DNA of 64,000 nucleotides, taken from assembly GCF_900231835.1 (NCBI RefSeq), contig NZ_OCTN01000002.1:640376-704375 (forward strand). Reading direction: 5' to 3'. This DNA comes from Pontivivens marinum. GTDB taxonomy: Bacteria; Pseudomonadota; Alphaproteobacteria; Rhodobacterales; Rhodobacteraceae. The translations under genes were made by a program, and so were the position numbers. The first letter of the stretch is position 1. The number at the start of each line of letters is the position of its first letter. This document shows positions 43,748 to 53,077 of the stretch, piece by piece. Under the pieces are notes generated by a model. It worked only from the letters and a program-made list of their open reading frames with translations, did not search any database and had not been told where the DNA came from.

Positions 43748-45547
43748 TCAGTACATTTGATCGATCAAGGCCGCATGCTTCTTCTCGACAAAGCCTCGTT
43801 TCAGCTTCATCGTCGGGGTCAGCTCATCATCCTCTGCTGTCAGAAGGATATCGATCAACCGGAAATATTTGATCTGTTCGACCTGTGCGAAATCCTTGTT
43901 CACCTCGCGCACGACATCATTGATCAGGTCAACCACCTCATCCGCACGGGTGAGTGAGGCGAAATCTGAGAACGGCACCTGATGGTCCTGCGCAAATTTC
44001 TCGACGTTTTCCTGGTCGATCATAATCAGCACGGTCAGGTATTTACGGCGATCCCCGATCACCACAGCGTCGGAGATATAGGGGCTGAATTTCAGGCGGC
44101 TCTCAATCTCCGCCGGAGTGATATTTTTACCGCCGGCGGTGATGATGATATCCTTGACCCGCCCCGTTATGGTCATCGCACCATCATTGCCGATACGGCC
44201 AACATCACCGGTATGCAGCCAACCGTCGCGGATATCCTCGGCGGTTTTTTCAGGTTTTCTCCAGTAGCCCTTGAACACATTGGGACCGCGCAGACAGATT
44301 TCACCACTATCCGCGATGCGCAATTCTGTACCCGGCAAGGCGCATCCGACGGTGCCGATACGATTGTCCCCGATCACATTCACACTGGCCACACCGGCGG
44401 TTTCGGTCATGCCGTACCCCTCAAGCAGCGTCACGCCAAGCGCGCCGTACCAGCGGATCAGATCGGGCGAAATCGGTGCCGCGCCCGTGGTGGAGCGTCG
44501 GTTGCGGTCCATGCCGATCATCTGGCGAATATTGCGCAACACGAAGAAATCCCACAGCGGATGCAGCAATCCAGCCTTACCCTGCAAGGCCGCCGCACCG
44601 CTGGCCATGGCCTTGTCAAAGGCCCACCGACCAAATGGTGTTGCCTCAGATCGCAGGATCAAAACGCGGGAATAGATCTTCTCCCACAAACGCGGAACAG
44701 CAGTGAAAATGTGGGGCGACACCTCACGCAGATTGTCGAACACCGTGTCGGGGCTCTCCGCAAAATTAACGGTCGAGCCGATGCAGATCGGGTATTCCAC
44801 GCTGACGATCCGCTCCAACACATGGCATAGCGGCAGGAAGCAAAGCTGCTCATCATTGGTATTGACCTCCAGCACTTGCTGGCCTGCCCACATCTGAAAC
44901 AGCATGTTTTTATGAGAGATCATCGCCCCCTTGGGCGGGCCTGTCGTGCCGGACGTGTAGATCAGCATCCGTGTATCCTCGGCCTGCGAGGCATCAATGG
45001 CCACGCGGAACCGATTGGTCGCATCAGGCGCATTTTCACCGATCTGATACAGGTCCGACAGGAACATCACCTTGGGGTGAGAAAAATCGCGCAAGCCCTT
45101 GGGGTCGAACACAATCACCTTGATGATGGTGGGGACGCGGTCCTGTACCTCAAGGTATTTATCCAGCTGCTCGTCATTCTCAACAAACAGGAACGCAGAG
45201 CCGCTATCGTTGATCAGATACTCCAATTGCGAGGCGGAATCCGTCGTATAAACCCCGCTGGGAATACCCCCGGCCGCCGCAATGGCCAGATCGCAATACA
45301 GCCACTCCTTGTTATCCTCACTGAGGATACTGACCGGAGTGCCGCGCGTCAGACCCAGCTCGACAAGGCCCATGCCGATAGCCTGCGAGCGGTCATACCA
45401 GTCGGACCAGCTATAGGATTGCCATATGCCAAGGTCCTTTTCACGGTGGGCGGTGCTGGTACCACGCTCCGCGCATTTGGCCGCCCACAGTTTTACAACC
45501 GTATCATGCCCATCAATCAGCAATGGGTCCGGAACTGTCACCGCCAT
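43748..45547 (-). CDS. AMP-forming long-chain acyl-CoA synthetase family protein
   Basis: This 599-residue adenylate-forming ligase makes an acyl-CoA from a carboxylic acid, ATP and CoA. The phosphate-binding loop is MLIYTSGTTGPPKGAM, followed by GYGMTETAG, GWLHTGDVGRIGNDG and the hinge GRVKDIIITAGGKNITPAEIE. GGAAGAAAAC precedes the ATG at 45547, which overlaps the livF stop by 10 bp. Length matches the FACL-like/acetoacetyl-CoA-like branch of about 600 residues. Its position inside a branched-chain-type ABC operon implies vectorial activation of the imported acid; the chain type is unknown. Confidence 0.9.
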   Translation of the reverse strand: MAVTVPDPLLIDGHDTVVKLWAAKCAERGTSTAHREKDLGIWQSYSWSDWYDRSQAIGMGLVELGLTRGTPVSILSEDNKEWLYCDLAIAAAGGIPSGVYTTDSASQLEYLINDSGSAFLFVENDEQLDKYLEVQDRVPTIIKVIVFDPKGLRDFSHPKVMFLSDLYQIGENAPDATNRFRVAIDASQAEDTRMLIYTSGTTGPPKGAMISHKNMLFQMWAGQQVLEVNTNDEQLCFLPLCHVLERIVSVEYPICIGSTVNFAESPDTVFDNLREVSPHIFTAVPRLWEKIYSRVLILRSEATPFGRWAFDKAMASGAAALQGKAGLLHPLWDFFVLRNIRQMIGMDRNRRSTTGAAPISPDLIRWYGALGVTLLEGYGMTETAGVASVNVIGDNRIGTVGCALPGTELRIADSGEICLRGPNVFKGYWRKPEKTAEDIRDGWLHTGDVGRIGNDGAMTITGRVKDIIITAGGKNITPAEIESRLKFSPYISDAVVIGDRRKYLTVLIMIDQENVEKFAQDHQVPFSDFASLTRADEVVDLINDVVREVNKDFAQVEQIKYFRLIDILLTAEDDELTPTMKLKRGFVEKKHAALIDQMY

Positions 45548-46323
45548 GTTTTCTTCCTTTTCCAACGCTTCTGATCGCGCTGGTTCGCGCCGTGACCCCC
45601 ACCGAGGTAGAATTCCTGAATATCCTGGGAGGCGAGCAATTTATCCGCGTCATTGGCCATTACGATGCGGCCAATCTCCAGAACATAGCCGTAATCCGCA
45701 GTGTTCAGCGCGATCTGGGCGTTCTGCTCGACCAGCAGCATCGTGACGCCCTGCTCCTCGTTCAAGCGCCGTATGATGCCGAAGATCTCCTGCACCAGCA
45801 GCGGTGACAGGCCTAGGCTGGGTTCATCCAGCAGCATCAGCTTAGGGCGAGCCATCAGGCCGCGCCCAATCGCCAACATCTGCTGTTGTCCACCCGATAG
45901 CGTGCCCGCCTGTTGGGCGCGGCGTTCCTTAAGGATCGGGAAATACTGGTAGCACATCTCGATATCATCGCCGATTTCGCGGTCGCGGCGGGTATAGGCG
46001 CCTAGTTTGAGGTTCTCCTCAACGCTTAGAAACGGAAAGACCTCGCGCCCCTCGGGCACATGGGCAAGGCCGCGGCGCACCATTTGGTCGGGCTCTGATC
46101 CCTCAACCCGCTCACCCAAGAAGGTGACGGTGCCCTTTTCAGGGTCCAATGCGCCTGACACGGTTTTCATCAGCGTTGTTTTGCCAGCGCCATTCGCGCC
46201 AAGGATCGTGACGATCTTGCCCTGCGGCACGTCAATGGACACGCCGCGCAGGGCCATGATCGGGCCGTAAAACGTCTCGACGTTGCGGACTTCCATCACA
46301 TTCGGAGGTGTTTGAGCGGTCAT
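45538..46323 (-). CDS. livF: Branched-chain-type ABC transporter ATP-binding protein LivF
   Basis: This 261-residue ATPase has Walker A GANGAGKTT, signature LSGGQQQMLAIGRGL, Walker B LMLLDEPSLGLSP and switch His region LLVEQNAQIA. LivF features include LGANGAGKTTLMKTVSGAL and VPEGREVFPFLSVEENL. It carries a basic C-terminal extension (ANQRDQKRWKRKKTWR). It overlaps livG by 4 bp and the acyl-CoA ligase by 10 bp. It energises import together with LivG. Confidence 0.93.
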   Translation of the reverse strand: MTAQTPPNVMEVRNVETFYGPIMALRGVSIDVPQGKIVTILGANGAGKTTLMKTVSGALDPEKGTVTFLGERVEGSEPDQMVRRGLAHVPEGREVFPFLSVEENLKLGAYTRRDREIGDDIEMCYQYFPILKERRAQQAGTLSGGQQQMLAIGRGLMARPKLMLLDEPSLGLSPLLVQEIFGIIRRLNEEQGVTMLLVEQNAQIALNTADYGYVLEIGRIVMANDADKLLASQDIQEFYLGGGHGANQRDQKRWKRKKTWR

Positions 46324-47084
46324 GCGGCTGTCCCCAAATAGGCTTCGATCACGCGGGGGTCGGACTGCACCTCGGCCGAGGTTCCCAGTGCCAGCGGTTT
46401 GCCCTCCACCACGGCCAGAACGCGGTCGGATACAGCGGAAACCAGGCTCATGTCATGCTCGACCATCAGCACGGTCAGGCCGAGGTCCTTTTTCATATCC
46501 TCGATCCAGAACGCCATATCCGCCGTTTCCTCAACCGATAGGCCAGAGGCGGGTTCGTCCAGCAGGATCAGGCGTGGATCGCTGGCCAGTGCACGGGCAA
46601 TCTCCACCACCTTGCGCACGCCATAGGGCAGACCCGCGATCATCTTGTCGCGATAGGCGGCAAGGTCGAGGAAGTCGATAATCTCCTCCACCGCGTGACG
46701 GGCCTCACGTTCATTCGCGCGGGACCGTGGCAGATGCAAAACATCCTCGATCCAACTGGCGCGCCGCTTTGTATGACCACCCACCAACAGGTTTTGCAGC
46801 ACGGTGGAATGGTCAAACAGCTCGATATTCTGGAAGGTCCGGGCGATGCCCAACTCCGCAATATTGTGGGCGGGTGTTCGGGTAATATCCTGTCCGTCAA
46901 ACACGATTTTGCCGTGGGTCGGCTGATAGAACCGGCTGATAAGGTTAAAGATCGTGGATTTTCCCGCACCGTTTGGTCCGACGATAGTGAACACCTCACC
47001 CGCCTGCACGTCAAAGGAAATGCCGTCCACTGCCTTTACCCCACCGAAATGGATGGCGAGGTTCTCGACGCTTAGCAAGCTCAT
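46320..47084 (-). CDS. livG: Branched-chain-type ABC transporter ATP-binding protein LivG
   Basis: This 254-residue ATPase has Walker A GPNGAGKST, the LivG insertion region (ITRTPAHNIAELGIARTFQNIELFDHSTVLQNLLVG), signature LPYGVRKVVEIARAL, Walker B LILLDEPASGLS and switch His LMVEHDMSLV. The ATG at 47084 overlaps the livM stop and has GGAG upstream. The frame to 47159 is inside livM and was rejected. It pairs with LivF. Confidence 0.93.
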   Translation of the reverse strand: MSLLSVENLAIHFGGVKAVDGISFDVQAGEVFTIVGPNGAGKSTIFNLISRFYQPTHGKIVFDGQDITRTPAHNIAELGIARTFQNIELFDHSTVLQNLLVGGHTKRRASWIEDVLHLPRSRANEREARHAVEEIIDFLDLAAYRDKMIAGLPYGVRKVVEIARALASDPRLILLDEPASGLSVEETADMAFWIEDMKKDLGLTVLMVEHDMSLVSAVSDRVLAVVEGKPLALGTSAEVQSDPRVIEAYLGTAA

Positions 47085-48178
47085 CGCATCCGCTCCGTTT
47101 TGAGGTAGGATTTCGAGCGGCGGAACATGTCGCGCCGCGCCAGTGGGAATAGTTGCCACTGCGTTTTGATCTTCATGTAGAAACCGTAAATCCCCAACGG
47201 CTCATAGATCACCATGGCGATGATGATCACCGCAAATACTGTGGTATCCAGCCCCGGATAGGCAGAGATATCGATCCCCACTGACCCTTGCAGAAAGTCC
47301 CTCGCGATGGCGATAAATTGCGGCATCAGTCCAACGACAACCGCCCCGAAAAACGCGCCGTGGATCGATCCGAGACCACCAATCACCACCAACAGGACAA
47401 GGTTGATCGACAGCAGTACGAGGAAGCTTTCGTAATTCACGACCTGCACGAAATGGGCGTATAACGCCCCTGCAATTCCGGTTACGGCGCAGGACAGGCC
47501 AAAGGCCAGCGCTTTGGTCCGCGTGACATTCACGCCAAGCGCACGGGCCGAAACCTCACTATCGCGCACCGCCAGAAAGGACCGTCCCGTGGCCGAGCGC
47601 AACAGGTTCGCATAGCCCAGCAGTACGATCACAACCACGCTCAGACACATCCAGTAGAACAGGTTGGGCGAGCCGTAGCGATCAACCGATGTTCCCAGCA
47701 CATCAACCGGCGGTGCAAACACGCCACCAACGCCGCCGGTAAACGGCTCGGCTATGATCGCGATATCCTCAATGATGATGCTCAACGCTAGGGTAGCGAT
47801 GGCCAGATAGATGCCCGACAGCCGCAGGATCGGCAGCGCGATAATCGCCCCCACCAGCCCCGTAAACACGGCCGACAATGGCAGGGCCAGCAGGAACGAC
47901 ATGCCCTGCTCCATAAACCACAGGTTCGAGAATGCGCCGATCGCCATAAACGCCGCGTGGCCCAGGCTGATCTGACCCGTATGTCCGGCAAGGATCATCA
48001 GGCCCATACCCGCGATGCAATAGATCAGCACCAGCGTGACCTCGCCCAGAAAATAGGCGCTAACCAGAGCAGGTAACGCGATCATCACAGCCAGCAGAAC
48101 CGCGTATTTCGCCATGCGCCGCCAATCCTCGAACAGGCGGATATCTTCGTCATAGCTGCGTTTGAAGTGGATACGCAT
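47081..48178 (-). CDS. livM: Branched-chain-type ABC transporter permease LivM
   Basis: This 365-residue permease has about ten helices: ALPALVSAYFLGEVTLVLIYCIAGMG, GQISLGHAAFMAIGAF, LPLSAVFTGLVGAIIALPILRLSGIYLAIATLALSII and GGLGSIHGAFFGAVVVGLMP. A short cytoplasmic N-terminus (MRIHFKRSYDEDIRLFEDW) and a C-terminal KTERMR tail flank the membrane part. It overlaps livG by 4 bp and starts 3 bp after livH. With LivH it forms the membrane pore. Confidence 0.92.
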   Translation of the reverse strand: MRIHFKRSYDEDIRLFEDWRRMAKYAVLLAVMIALPALVSAYFLGEVTLVLIYCIAGMGLMILAGHTGQISLGHAAFMAIGAFSNLWFMEQGMSFLLALPLSAVFTGLVGAIIALPILRLSGIYLAIATLALSIIIEDIAIIAEPFTGGVGGVFAPPVDVLGTSVDRYGSPNLFYWMCLSVVVIVLLGYANLLRSATGRSFLAVRDSEVSARALGVNVTRTKALAFGLSCAVTGIAGALYAHFVQVVNYESFLVLLSINLVLLVVIGGLGSIHGAFFGAVVVGLMPQFIAIARDFLQGSVGIDISAYPGLDTTVFAVIIIAMVIYEPLGIYGFYMKIKTQWQLFPLARRDMFRRSKSYLKTERMR

Positions 48179-48181
48179 GGC

Positions 48182-49060
48182 CTACACCTTCTTCTGCGCG
48201 ATTTGCGCGAACAGCCCGCCGGGGCGCAGGATCAGAACCAGCAGCATCAGGGCATATGGCGCGATTTGTGAGTAACCGGATGGCGCATAGCGTGCCGCGA
48301 CCTGCTCGATCACGCCGATCAGCAATCCGCCCAGCAGGGCACCGGGTAGGCTGCCGAAACCGCCGATAACCGCGGCCGCAAATGCCTTGATCCCGAACAG
48401 CAATCCGACGGATGGTTCTACCGCCCCCTTGGCCGCGAACAGAACGCCGGCAATTGCGGACACCACGCCCGACAGGCCCCAAACGATGGAGTTCACCCGC
48501 TTGACCGGTATGCCCATATAATATGCCGCCATCTGGTTTTGCGAGGATGCCTGCATCGCCACGCCCAACCGCGTGCGCCCGAAAAACAGCCATAGCGTAA
48601 AGGTCAGTGCGCCGGTTGCCAGAATGATAATCAGGTCCGCCACAGCCAAGGTCAGGCTGCCCAACCGCAGGATCTCCCCGGCGAACGGTGTTTCCAGGCT
48701 GACCGGATCATAGCCCCAGAATGTCCCCGCCGCGAAACGCAGGATGAACCCCAGCGCGATGGTCAGGATCACCATAGCGAATTGCGGCTGTCCGAAAATG
48801 GCGCGCAGCACAAACCGGTCCAGAGCATAGGCCAGCGCTCCAAGGCATAGCGACGCCGCTATCAGCCCAAGTAGAAACGGCAGATCCGCGCGGTCCCCGT
48901 TAATAAAGGCAATGCCTAGAAATGCGCCGAGCATCAACATATCGCCCTGCGCGAAATTGACCGCCTCAGACGCCTTGTAAATCAGCACGAAACCGAGGGC
49001 CACGAGACCGTAAATACAGCCGTTCGCAACACCGCCGATAAGCAGTTGCAGCGCATCCAT
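48182..49060 (-). CDS. livH: Branched-chain-type ABC transporter permease LivH
   Basis: This permease of about 292 residues has eight or so helices: LLIGGVANGCIYGLVALGFVLIY, NFAQGDMLMLGAFLGIAF, VILTIALGFILRFAAGTFWG and FGIKAFAAAVIGGFGSLPGALLGGLLIG. GGGGAGGA lies 10 nt before the ATG at 49060; a TTG three codons upstream is too close to it. It is the first gene of the operon; its promoter should lie in 49061-49375. Confidence 0.92.
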   Translation of the reverse strand: MDALQLLIGGVANGCIYGLVALGFVLIYKASEAVNFAQGDMLMLGAFLGIAFINGDRADLPFLLGLIAASLCLGALAYALDRFVLRAIFGQPQFAMVILTIALGFILRFAAGTFWGYDPVSLETPFAGEILRLGSLTLAVADLIIILATGALTFTLWLFFGRTRLGVAMQASSQNQMAAYYMGIPVKRVNSIVWGLSGVVSAIAGVLFAAKGAVEPSVGLLFGIKAFAAAVIGGFGSLPGALLGGLLIGVIEQVAARYAPSGYSQIAPYALMLLVLILRPGGLFAQIAQKKV

Positions 49061-49375
49061 ATTGCGCAATCCTCCCCTGTTGGGGTCCGGTCGTTAATCG
49101 CCGTGACCTCCGTCGGATCAGCATGGCGCAGCTATATGAGTTTGCAAGAGATATGGAACCTGACGTTAGGGAACGATTTCGACGTGCAGCGTCAAACGGA
49201 GTCATATGCATGTCGTTATATTCTGGTAATAGGGACGCATCTGCGGCGACGCGCCTGAGCATTCGCTCAATTTCAGGGCAATCGCCCAACCGCTTGTGGC
49301 AAATCTGATTGCGCACTATACCATAATCAAAATCGCATCGGCACATGCCGACAGCCTAGACCGCAGGAGATCCCC
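49061..49375. other. Divergent intergenic region livH / edd
   Basis: This 315-bp stretch should carry promoters for the liv operon (minus) and edd (plus). A 61-codon plus-strand frame (49123-49308, MAQLYEFARDMEPD...) has no recognised family and only a weak ribosome site, so it is not called. No operator palindrome or riboswitch was recognised. Confidence 0.5.
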
Positions 49376-51199
49376 ATGACCGTCCGCGCCGAAATTCAGG
49401 CCGTTACAGACCGCATCGTTGAACGCTCCAAACCGCTTCGGGAACCCTATCTGGACCGGATGCGCCGTGCGGTGGAACAGGGGCCAAACCGCACCGCACT
49501 GTCCTGCGGAAACATGGCGCACGTCACTGCGGGCTGTGGGCCGGATGACAAGGATGCGCTCAGCTTTTCACCCGCTGCCAATATCGGCATCATCACCGCC
49601 TATAACGACATGTTATCAGCGCATAAACCGTATGAGACATATCCCAGCCTGATCCGCCAAACCGCCCGCGCCGCCGGCGGTGCCGCACAGGTGGCTGGCG
49701 GCGTGCCCGCGATGTGTGACGGTGTTACGCAGGGCCAGCCGGGGATGGAGCTGAGCCTGTTTTCCCGCGATGTAATCGCTTTGGCTGCCGGTGTCGGGTT
49801 GAGCCACAATGCCTATGACGCGGCGATGTTCCTTGGCATTTGTGACAAGATCGTGCCCGGTCTGGTGATTGCCGCCGCCACCTTCGGCCATATCCCCGCT
49901 GTGTTCGTGCCTGCGGGACCAATGCCATCGGGCCTACCCAACGATCAAAAGGCCGCTGTGCGTCAACAGTTCGCCAAGGGCGAAGTTGGTCGTGATGAAC
50001 TGATGAAGGCCGAAATGGCCTCCTACCACTCGCCAGGCACCTGTACGTTCTACGGCACTGCGAACACCAACCAGATGTTGATGGAGTTCATGGGGCTGCA
50101 CCTGCCCGGTTCCTCCTTCGTCAATCCAGGCACCGATTTGCGCGATGCGCTGACCTCCGCCGCGACCAAGCGTGCCTTGCAAATCACCGCTGCTGGCAAC
50201 GAGTTTACGCCCACTGGCGAGGTGCTGAACGAGAAGGCATTCGTGAACGGCATGGTCGGCCTGAACGCCACCGGCGGTTCCACCAACCTGATCCTGCACA
50301 TGGTTGCCATGGCCCGTGCCGCCGGCATCGCGATCACATGGGAGGATATGAGCGACCTCAGCGCCGTAACCCCTTCCATGGCCAAGGTTTATCCAAACGG
50401 TCTGGCCGATGTGAACCAGTTCCACGCGGCGGGCGGTTTGCAGTACATGATCCGTGAGTTGCTGGCCGAGGGGCTGGTCCACGATGACGTGCTGACCATC
50501 GCGGGCCATGGCCTGCACCACTATACCAAGGAGCCAACCCTGCGCGACGGTCAGATCGCGTGGGAGGAAGCGCCCAAGGAATCCGGCAACGACATGATCG
50601 TGCGTCCCGCCTCGGCCCCCTTCCAGAAAACCGGTGGCCTGACCCTGTTGCGCGGCAATCTGGGCACGGCGGTTATCAAGACCTCTGCCGTCAAACCTGA
50701 GCGTCGGATTATTGAGGCACCCGCCATGATTTTCCATTCGCAGGAGGCAGTGAAAGCAGCGTTTCAGGCGGGTGAGCTGAACAAGGACGTGATCGTCGTT
50801 GTCCGCTTTCAGGGGCCAAAGGCGAACGGCATGCCCGAGCTTCACTCGCTCACCCCGCCACTGGGCGTGTTGCAGGATAAGGGGTTCAAGGTGGCGCTGG
50901 TCACCGATGGCCGCATGTCCGGCGCGTCGGGTAAGGTGCCCGCAGCAATCCACCTCAGCCCTGAGGCAGCAGATGGCGGCGCGATCGCCCGCCTGCGTGA
51001 CGGCGACATGTTGCGCGTAGATGGTGAGGCCGGAACGCTGGAGGTTCTGAACGTCGATCTTGACTCGCGTGAGGTGATCACCGCAGATCTCAGCGCGAAC
51101 TCCTTTGGCATCGGGCGCGAATTGTTCGAAGTGTTCCGTCAGAATGTTGGCCCTGCGGCCGGTGGCGCCAGCGCAATACACCCGACGGTGCTTGCCTAA
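49376..51199 (+). CDS. edd: 6-phosphogluconate dehydratase
   Basis: This 607-residue iron-sulfur dehydratase (IlvD/Edd family) turns 6-phosphogluconate into 2-keto-3-deoxy-6-phosphogluconate (KDPG). It has IGIITAYNDMLSAHKPYETYP, GGVPAMCDGVTQGQPGMELSLFSRD, PGTCTFYGTANTNQMLMEFMGLHLPGSSFVNPGTDLR, LRGNLGTAVIKTSAV and VTDGRMSGASGKVPAAIH. Cysteines in MCDG and TCTFYG are likely cluster ligands. AGGAG lies 8 nt before the ATG. eda follows 63 bp downstream, so the pair provides the Entner-Doudoroff steps. Confidence 0.96.
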   Translation: MTVRAEIQAVTDRIVERSKPLREPYLDRMRRAVEQGPNRTALSCGNMAHVTAGCGPDDKDALSFSPAANIGIITAYNDMLSAHKPYETYPSLIRQTARAAGGAAQVAGGVPAMCDGVTQGQPGMELSLFSRDVIALAAGVGLSHNAYDAAMFLGICDKIVPGLVIAAATFGHIPAVFVPAGPMPSGLPNDQKAAVRQQFAKGEVGRDELMKAEMASYHSPGTCTFYGTANTNQMLMEFMGLHLPGSSFVNPGTDLRDALTSAATKRALQITAAGNEFTPTGEVLNEKAFVNGMVGLNATGGSTNLILHMVAMARAAGIAITWEDMSDLSAVTPSMAKVYPNGLADVNQFHAAGGLQYMIRELLAEGLVHDDVLTIAGHGLHHYTKEPTLRDGQIAWEEAPKESGNDMIVRPASAPFQKTGGLTLLRGNLGTAVIKTSAVKPERRIIEAPAMIFHSQEAVKAAFQAGELNKDVIVVVRFQGPKANGMPELHSLTPPLGVLQDKGFKVALVTDGRMSGASGKVPAAIHLSPEAADGGAIARLRDGDMLRVDGEAGTLEVLNVDLDSREVITADLSANSFGIGRELFEVFRQNVGPAAGGASAIHPTVLA

Positions 51200-51262
51200 G
51201 AAATATCCGCTCGCGCCATGCACGAGCATTTGGGGAAACCCGATAGCTACAAGGATACCTAG

Positions 51263-51898
51263 ATGACCCTGTCTACCTATGAACTCGCTTCCTCTGCCCC
51301 GATGATCCCTGTGATCGTGATCGAGGACATCGCCCACGCCGTTCCATTGGCCCAAGCGCTGGTCGCGGGCGGGATCAAGGTGCTGGAGGTGACATTGCGC
51401 ACCCCCGTCGCGCTGGATGCTATTCGTGAGATTATCGCAAATGTTCCCGACGCCATCGTCGGCGCGGGCACGTTGCGCAATGCGGCGGATGTGGATGCGT
51501 GCCTTGCCGCCGGATGTGCCTTTGGCGTGTCCCCCGGCGCACCTGCCCCGTTGATGGAGGCCGTCGCAGCAAACAAGTTCCCGTTCCTGCCCGGTTGCAA
51601 CACCCCGACGGAGGCTATGACGCTGGCCGATCAGGGTCACGAAGTGCTGAAGTTCTTCCCCGCATCTGCCGCAGGCGGCACACCGATGCTCAAGGCATTG
51701 ACCAGCCCTCTGCCCGATGTGAAGTTCTGCCCGACCGGTGGTGTCAGCCTTGAAAACGCCAAGGAATACCTTGCCCTGTCGAATGTTGTTACGGTTGGTG
51801 GCAGCTGGGTCGCCCCCGTACCCCACATGATCGCAGGCGACTGGGCCGCAATCGAGGATATCGCGCGCAAAACCACGCTCGCATTGGGCAATCGCTAA
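51263..51898 (+). CDS. eda: 2-keto-3-deoxy-6-phosphogluconate (KDPG) aldolase
   Basis: This 211-residue class I aldolase splits KDPG to pyruvate and glyceraldehyde-3-phosphate. The catalytic Glu is in LEVTLRT and the Schiff-base Lys in HEVLKFFPA; GAGTLRN and FCPTGGVS complete the phosphate and pyruvate sites. AAGGA precedes the ATG by 9 nt. It is 63 bp after edd on the same strand. Entner-Doudoroff glycolysis is the usual route in Rhodobacterales. Confidence 0.96.
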   Translation: MTLSTYELASSAPMIPVIVIEDIAHAVPLAQALVAGGIKVLEVTLRTPVALDAIREIIANVPDAIVGAGTLRNAADVDACLAAGCAFGVSPGAPAPLMEAVAANKFPFLPGCNTPTEAMTLADQGHEVLKFFPASAAGGTPMLKALTSPLPDVKFCPTGGVSLENAKEYLALSNVVTVGGSWVAPVPHMIAGDWAAIEDIARKTTLALGNR

Positions 51899-51902
51899 AA
51901 GC

Positions 51903-51938
51903 GACCGCGCAAGTTATACAGACAAACGGGGCGCGGTC
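51903..51938 (+). terminator. Hairpin after eda, possible terminator
   Basis: GACCGCGC (51903-51910) and GCGCGGTC (51931-51938) are perfect 8-bp arms with a 20-nt loop just after the eda stop. The right arm can also pair with CGCGC at 51946-51950, so two alternative structures exist. No T-run follows. Confidence 0.35.
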
Positions 51939-51973
51939 AGCAGATCGCGCCTGACTATCATTAAGGACTAGCC

Positions 51974-52450
51974 ATGCGTATCGCCCTTACACTCCTCGCC
52001 CTGCCTCTGTTGGCCGCATGTGTGCCACCGGTCGAGCCTCGTCAAGATCCACTGCAACTGGCCGGAACCGCGCTGCCACAGGACGGCTGCACCGTACCAA
52101 CGCTGGCCGGTGGCGAAAGCGGCGTCGGGTTTGAGGGCATTCCCGCAGCCCAAGCAGCCCTGCTGGGACGGTGGGTCAACGGAATGTGGGACGATACGCG
52201 CGCCTGCCATGCCCTGACGGTTGAGCATATCTCACCGGATGGCAGTGTGGTTGCGACCTTTGCGACGGGGGCCAGCTCCGTTTCCCCGCCAACGGCACGC
52301 CGCGTGACCGGGACAGTTGATGAAACCGGTCGCTTAGAACTTACGCTGCCCGATGGCAGTCAGGCGATCTACGCGCTGGCTGGAACAACCCTGCGCGGTG
52401 CACATATCGCCAATGGCGTGATGCGTCCGGTTGCCCTGAACAGGGGCTAA
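51974..52450 (+). CDS. Small lipoprotein, unknown function
   Basis: This 158-residue protein has a lipoprotein signal MRIALTLLALPLLAAC with Cys at residue 16. The mature part (VEPRQDPLQLAGTALPQDGC, FEGIPAAQAALLGRWVNGMWDDTRACHALTVEHI) is not a family I recognise. AAGGA precedes the ATG. It is 75 bp after eda on the same strand and closed by a strong terminator. Tryptophan-rich VNGMWDD and a late beta-rich part suggest a small beta protein anchored in the periplasm. Confidence 0.8.
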   Translation: MRIALTLLALPLLAACVPPVEPRQDPLQLAGTALPQDGCTVPTLAGGESGVGFEGIPAAQAALLGRWVNGMWDDTRACHALTVEHISPDGSVVATFATGASSVSPPTARRVTGTVDETGRLELTLPDGSQAIYALAGTTLRGAHIANGVMRPVALNRG

Positions 52451-52457
52451 GGGATTG

Positions 52458-52482
52458 CGGGTTCCGGCACGACCGGAACCCG
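52458..52482. terminator. Bidirectional terminator
   Basis: A perfect 10-bp stem CGGGTTCCGG / CCGGAACCCG with loop CACGA lies between the convergent lipoprotein and VOC genes. T-runs are short on both sides. Confidence 0.75.
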
Positions 52483-52489
52483 TACCAAA

Positions 52490-52993
52490 TCAGTTATAGG
52501 CACCGGCGGAATAGGTCAGCTCATAGCTGTGCGAATACAGCTCAAACACGATGCCGAACGGGTCCTCGACATAGACCATCCGATAGGGCTTTTCGCCGGG
52601 GAAATATTCGCGGACGGGCATCCGTTGCTTACCACCAGCGGCCACGATTTTCTCCAGCAGATCCTCTAGGTTCGGGTCTTGAATGGCGAAGTGGAACAAG
52701 CCGACCTGACGATGCGGTAGGTTATCAGCAGGCTTATGATGGTCCGGAAACTCGAACAGCTCGAACCCGATCCGGTCAGCGGTGGCCAGATGGGCGATGC
52801 GGAATTTGTTCCAGCCGGCGCCGAACACATCGTTACACATCACGCCGATATCGGTCTCGTCCTCCTCGATCTGGGTCGGCTCCATAATCACGTAAAAGCC
52901 CATTACATCGCGGTAAAACGCAACAGCGGCGTCCAGATCAGGGACTGACAGGCCGATATGCGAGAATGTTCTAGGGGTTGGTTGGGTCATCAT
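52490..52993 (-). CDS. VOC-superfamily (glyoxalase/dioxygenase-like) protein
   Basis: This 167-residue protein has two beta-alpha-beta-beta-beta modules of the vicinal oxygen chelate fold. FSHIGLSVPDLDAAVAFYRDVMGF supplies a first metal His, LFHFAIQDPNLEDLLEKI the second, and YVEDPFGIVFELYSHSYE the Glu. Members are glyoxalases, dioxygenases or isomerases, and the substrate is not evident. It starts MMTQ; the second ATG at 52990 is as likely given GAGG upstream. It is divergent from a LysR regulator 84 bp away, which probably controls it. Confidence 0.85.
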   Translation of the reverse strand: MMTQPTPRTFSHIGLSVPDLDAAVAFYRDVMGFYVIMEPTQIEEDETDIGVMCNDVFGAGWNKFRIAHLATADRIGFELFEFPDHHKPADNLPHRQVGLFHFAIQDPNLEDLLEKIVAAGGKQRMPVREYFPGEKPYRMVYVEDPFGIVFELYSHSYELTYSAGAYN

Positions 52994-53077
52994 AGCCTCA
53001 ATTTGTTAAGTTGAGCCATATATGAGCTGGACTGCGCCACGCTTCAAATTATCATATATCCTGAAAATGATAAGAAA

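Noticed and set aside
49123..49308. A 61-codon plus-strand frame between livH and edd
   Set aside because: No recognised family, and the start is poorly supported; left as unassigned intergenic sequence.
49934..51826. A 630-codon minus-strand open frame opposite edd and eda
   Set aside because: It is the mirror of two certain genes in G+C-rich DNA, has His/Gly/Arg-rich low-complexity content and no family character.
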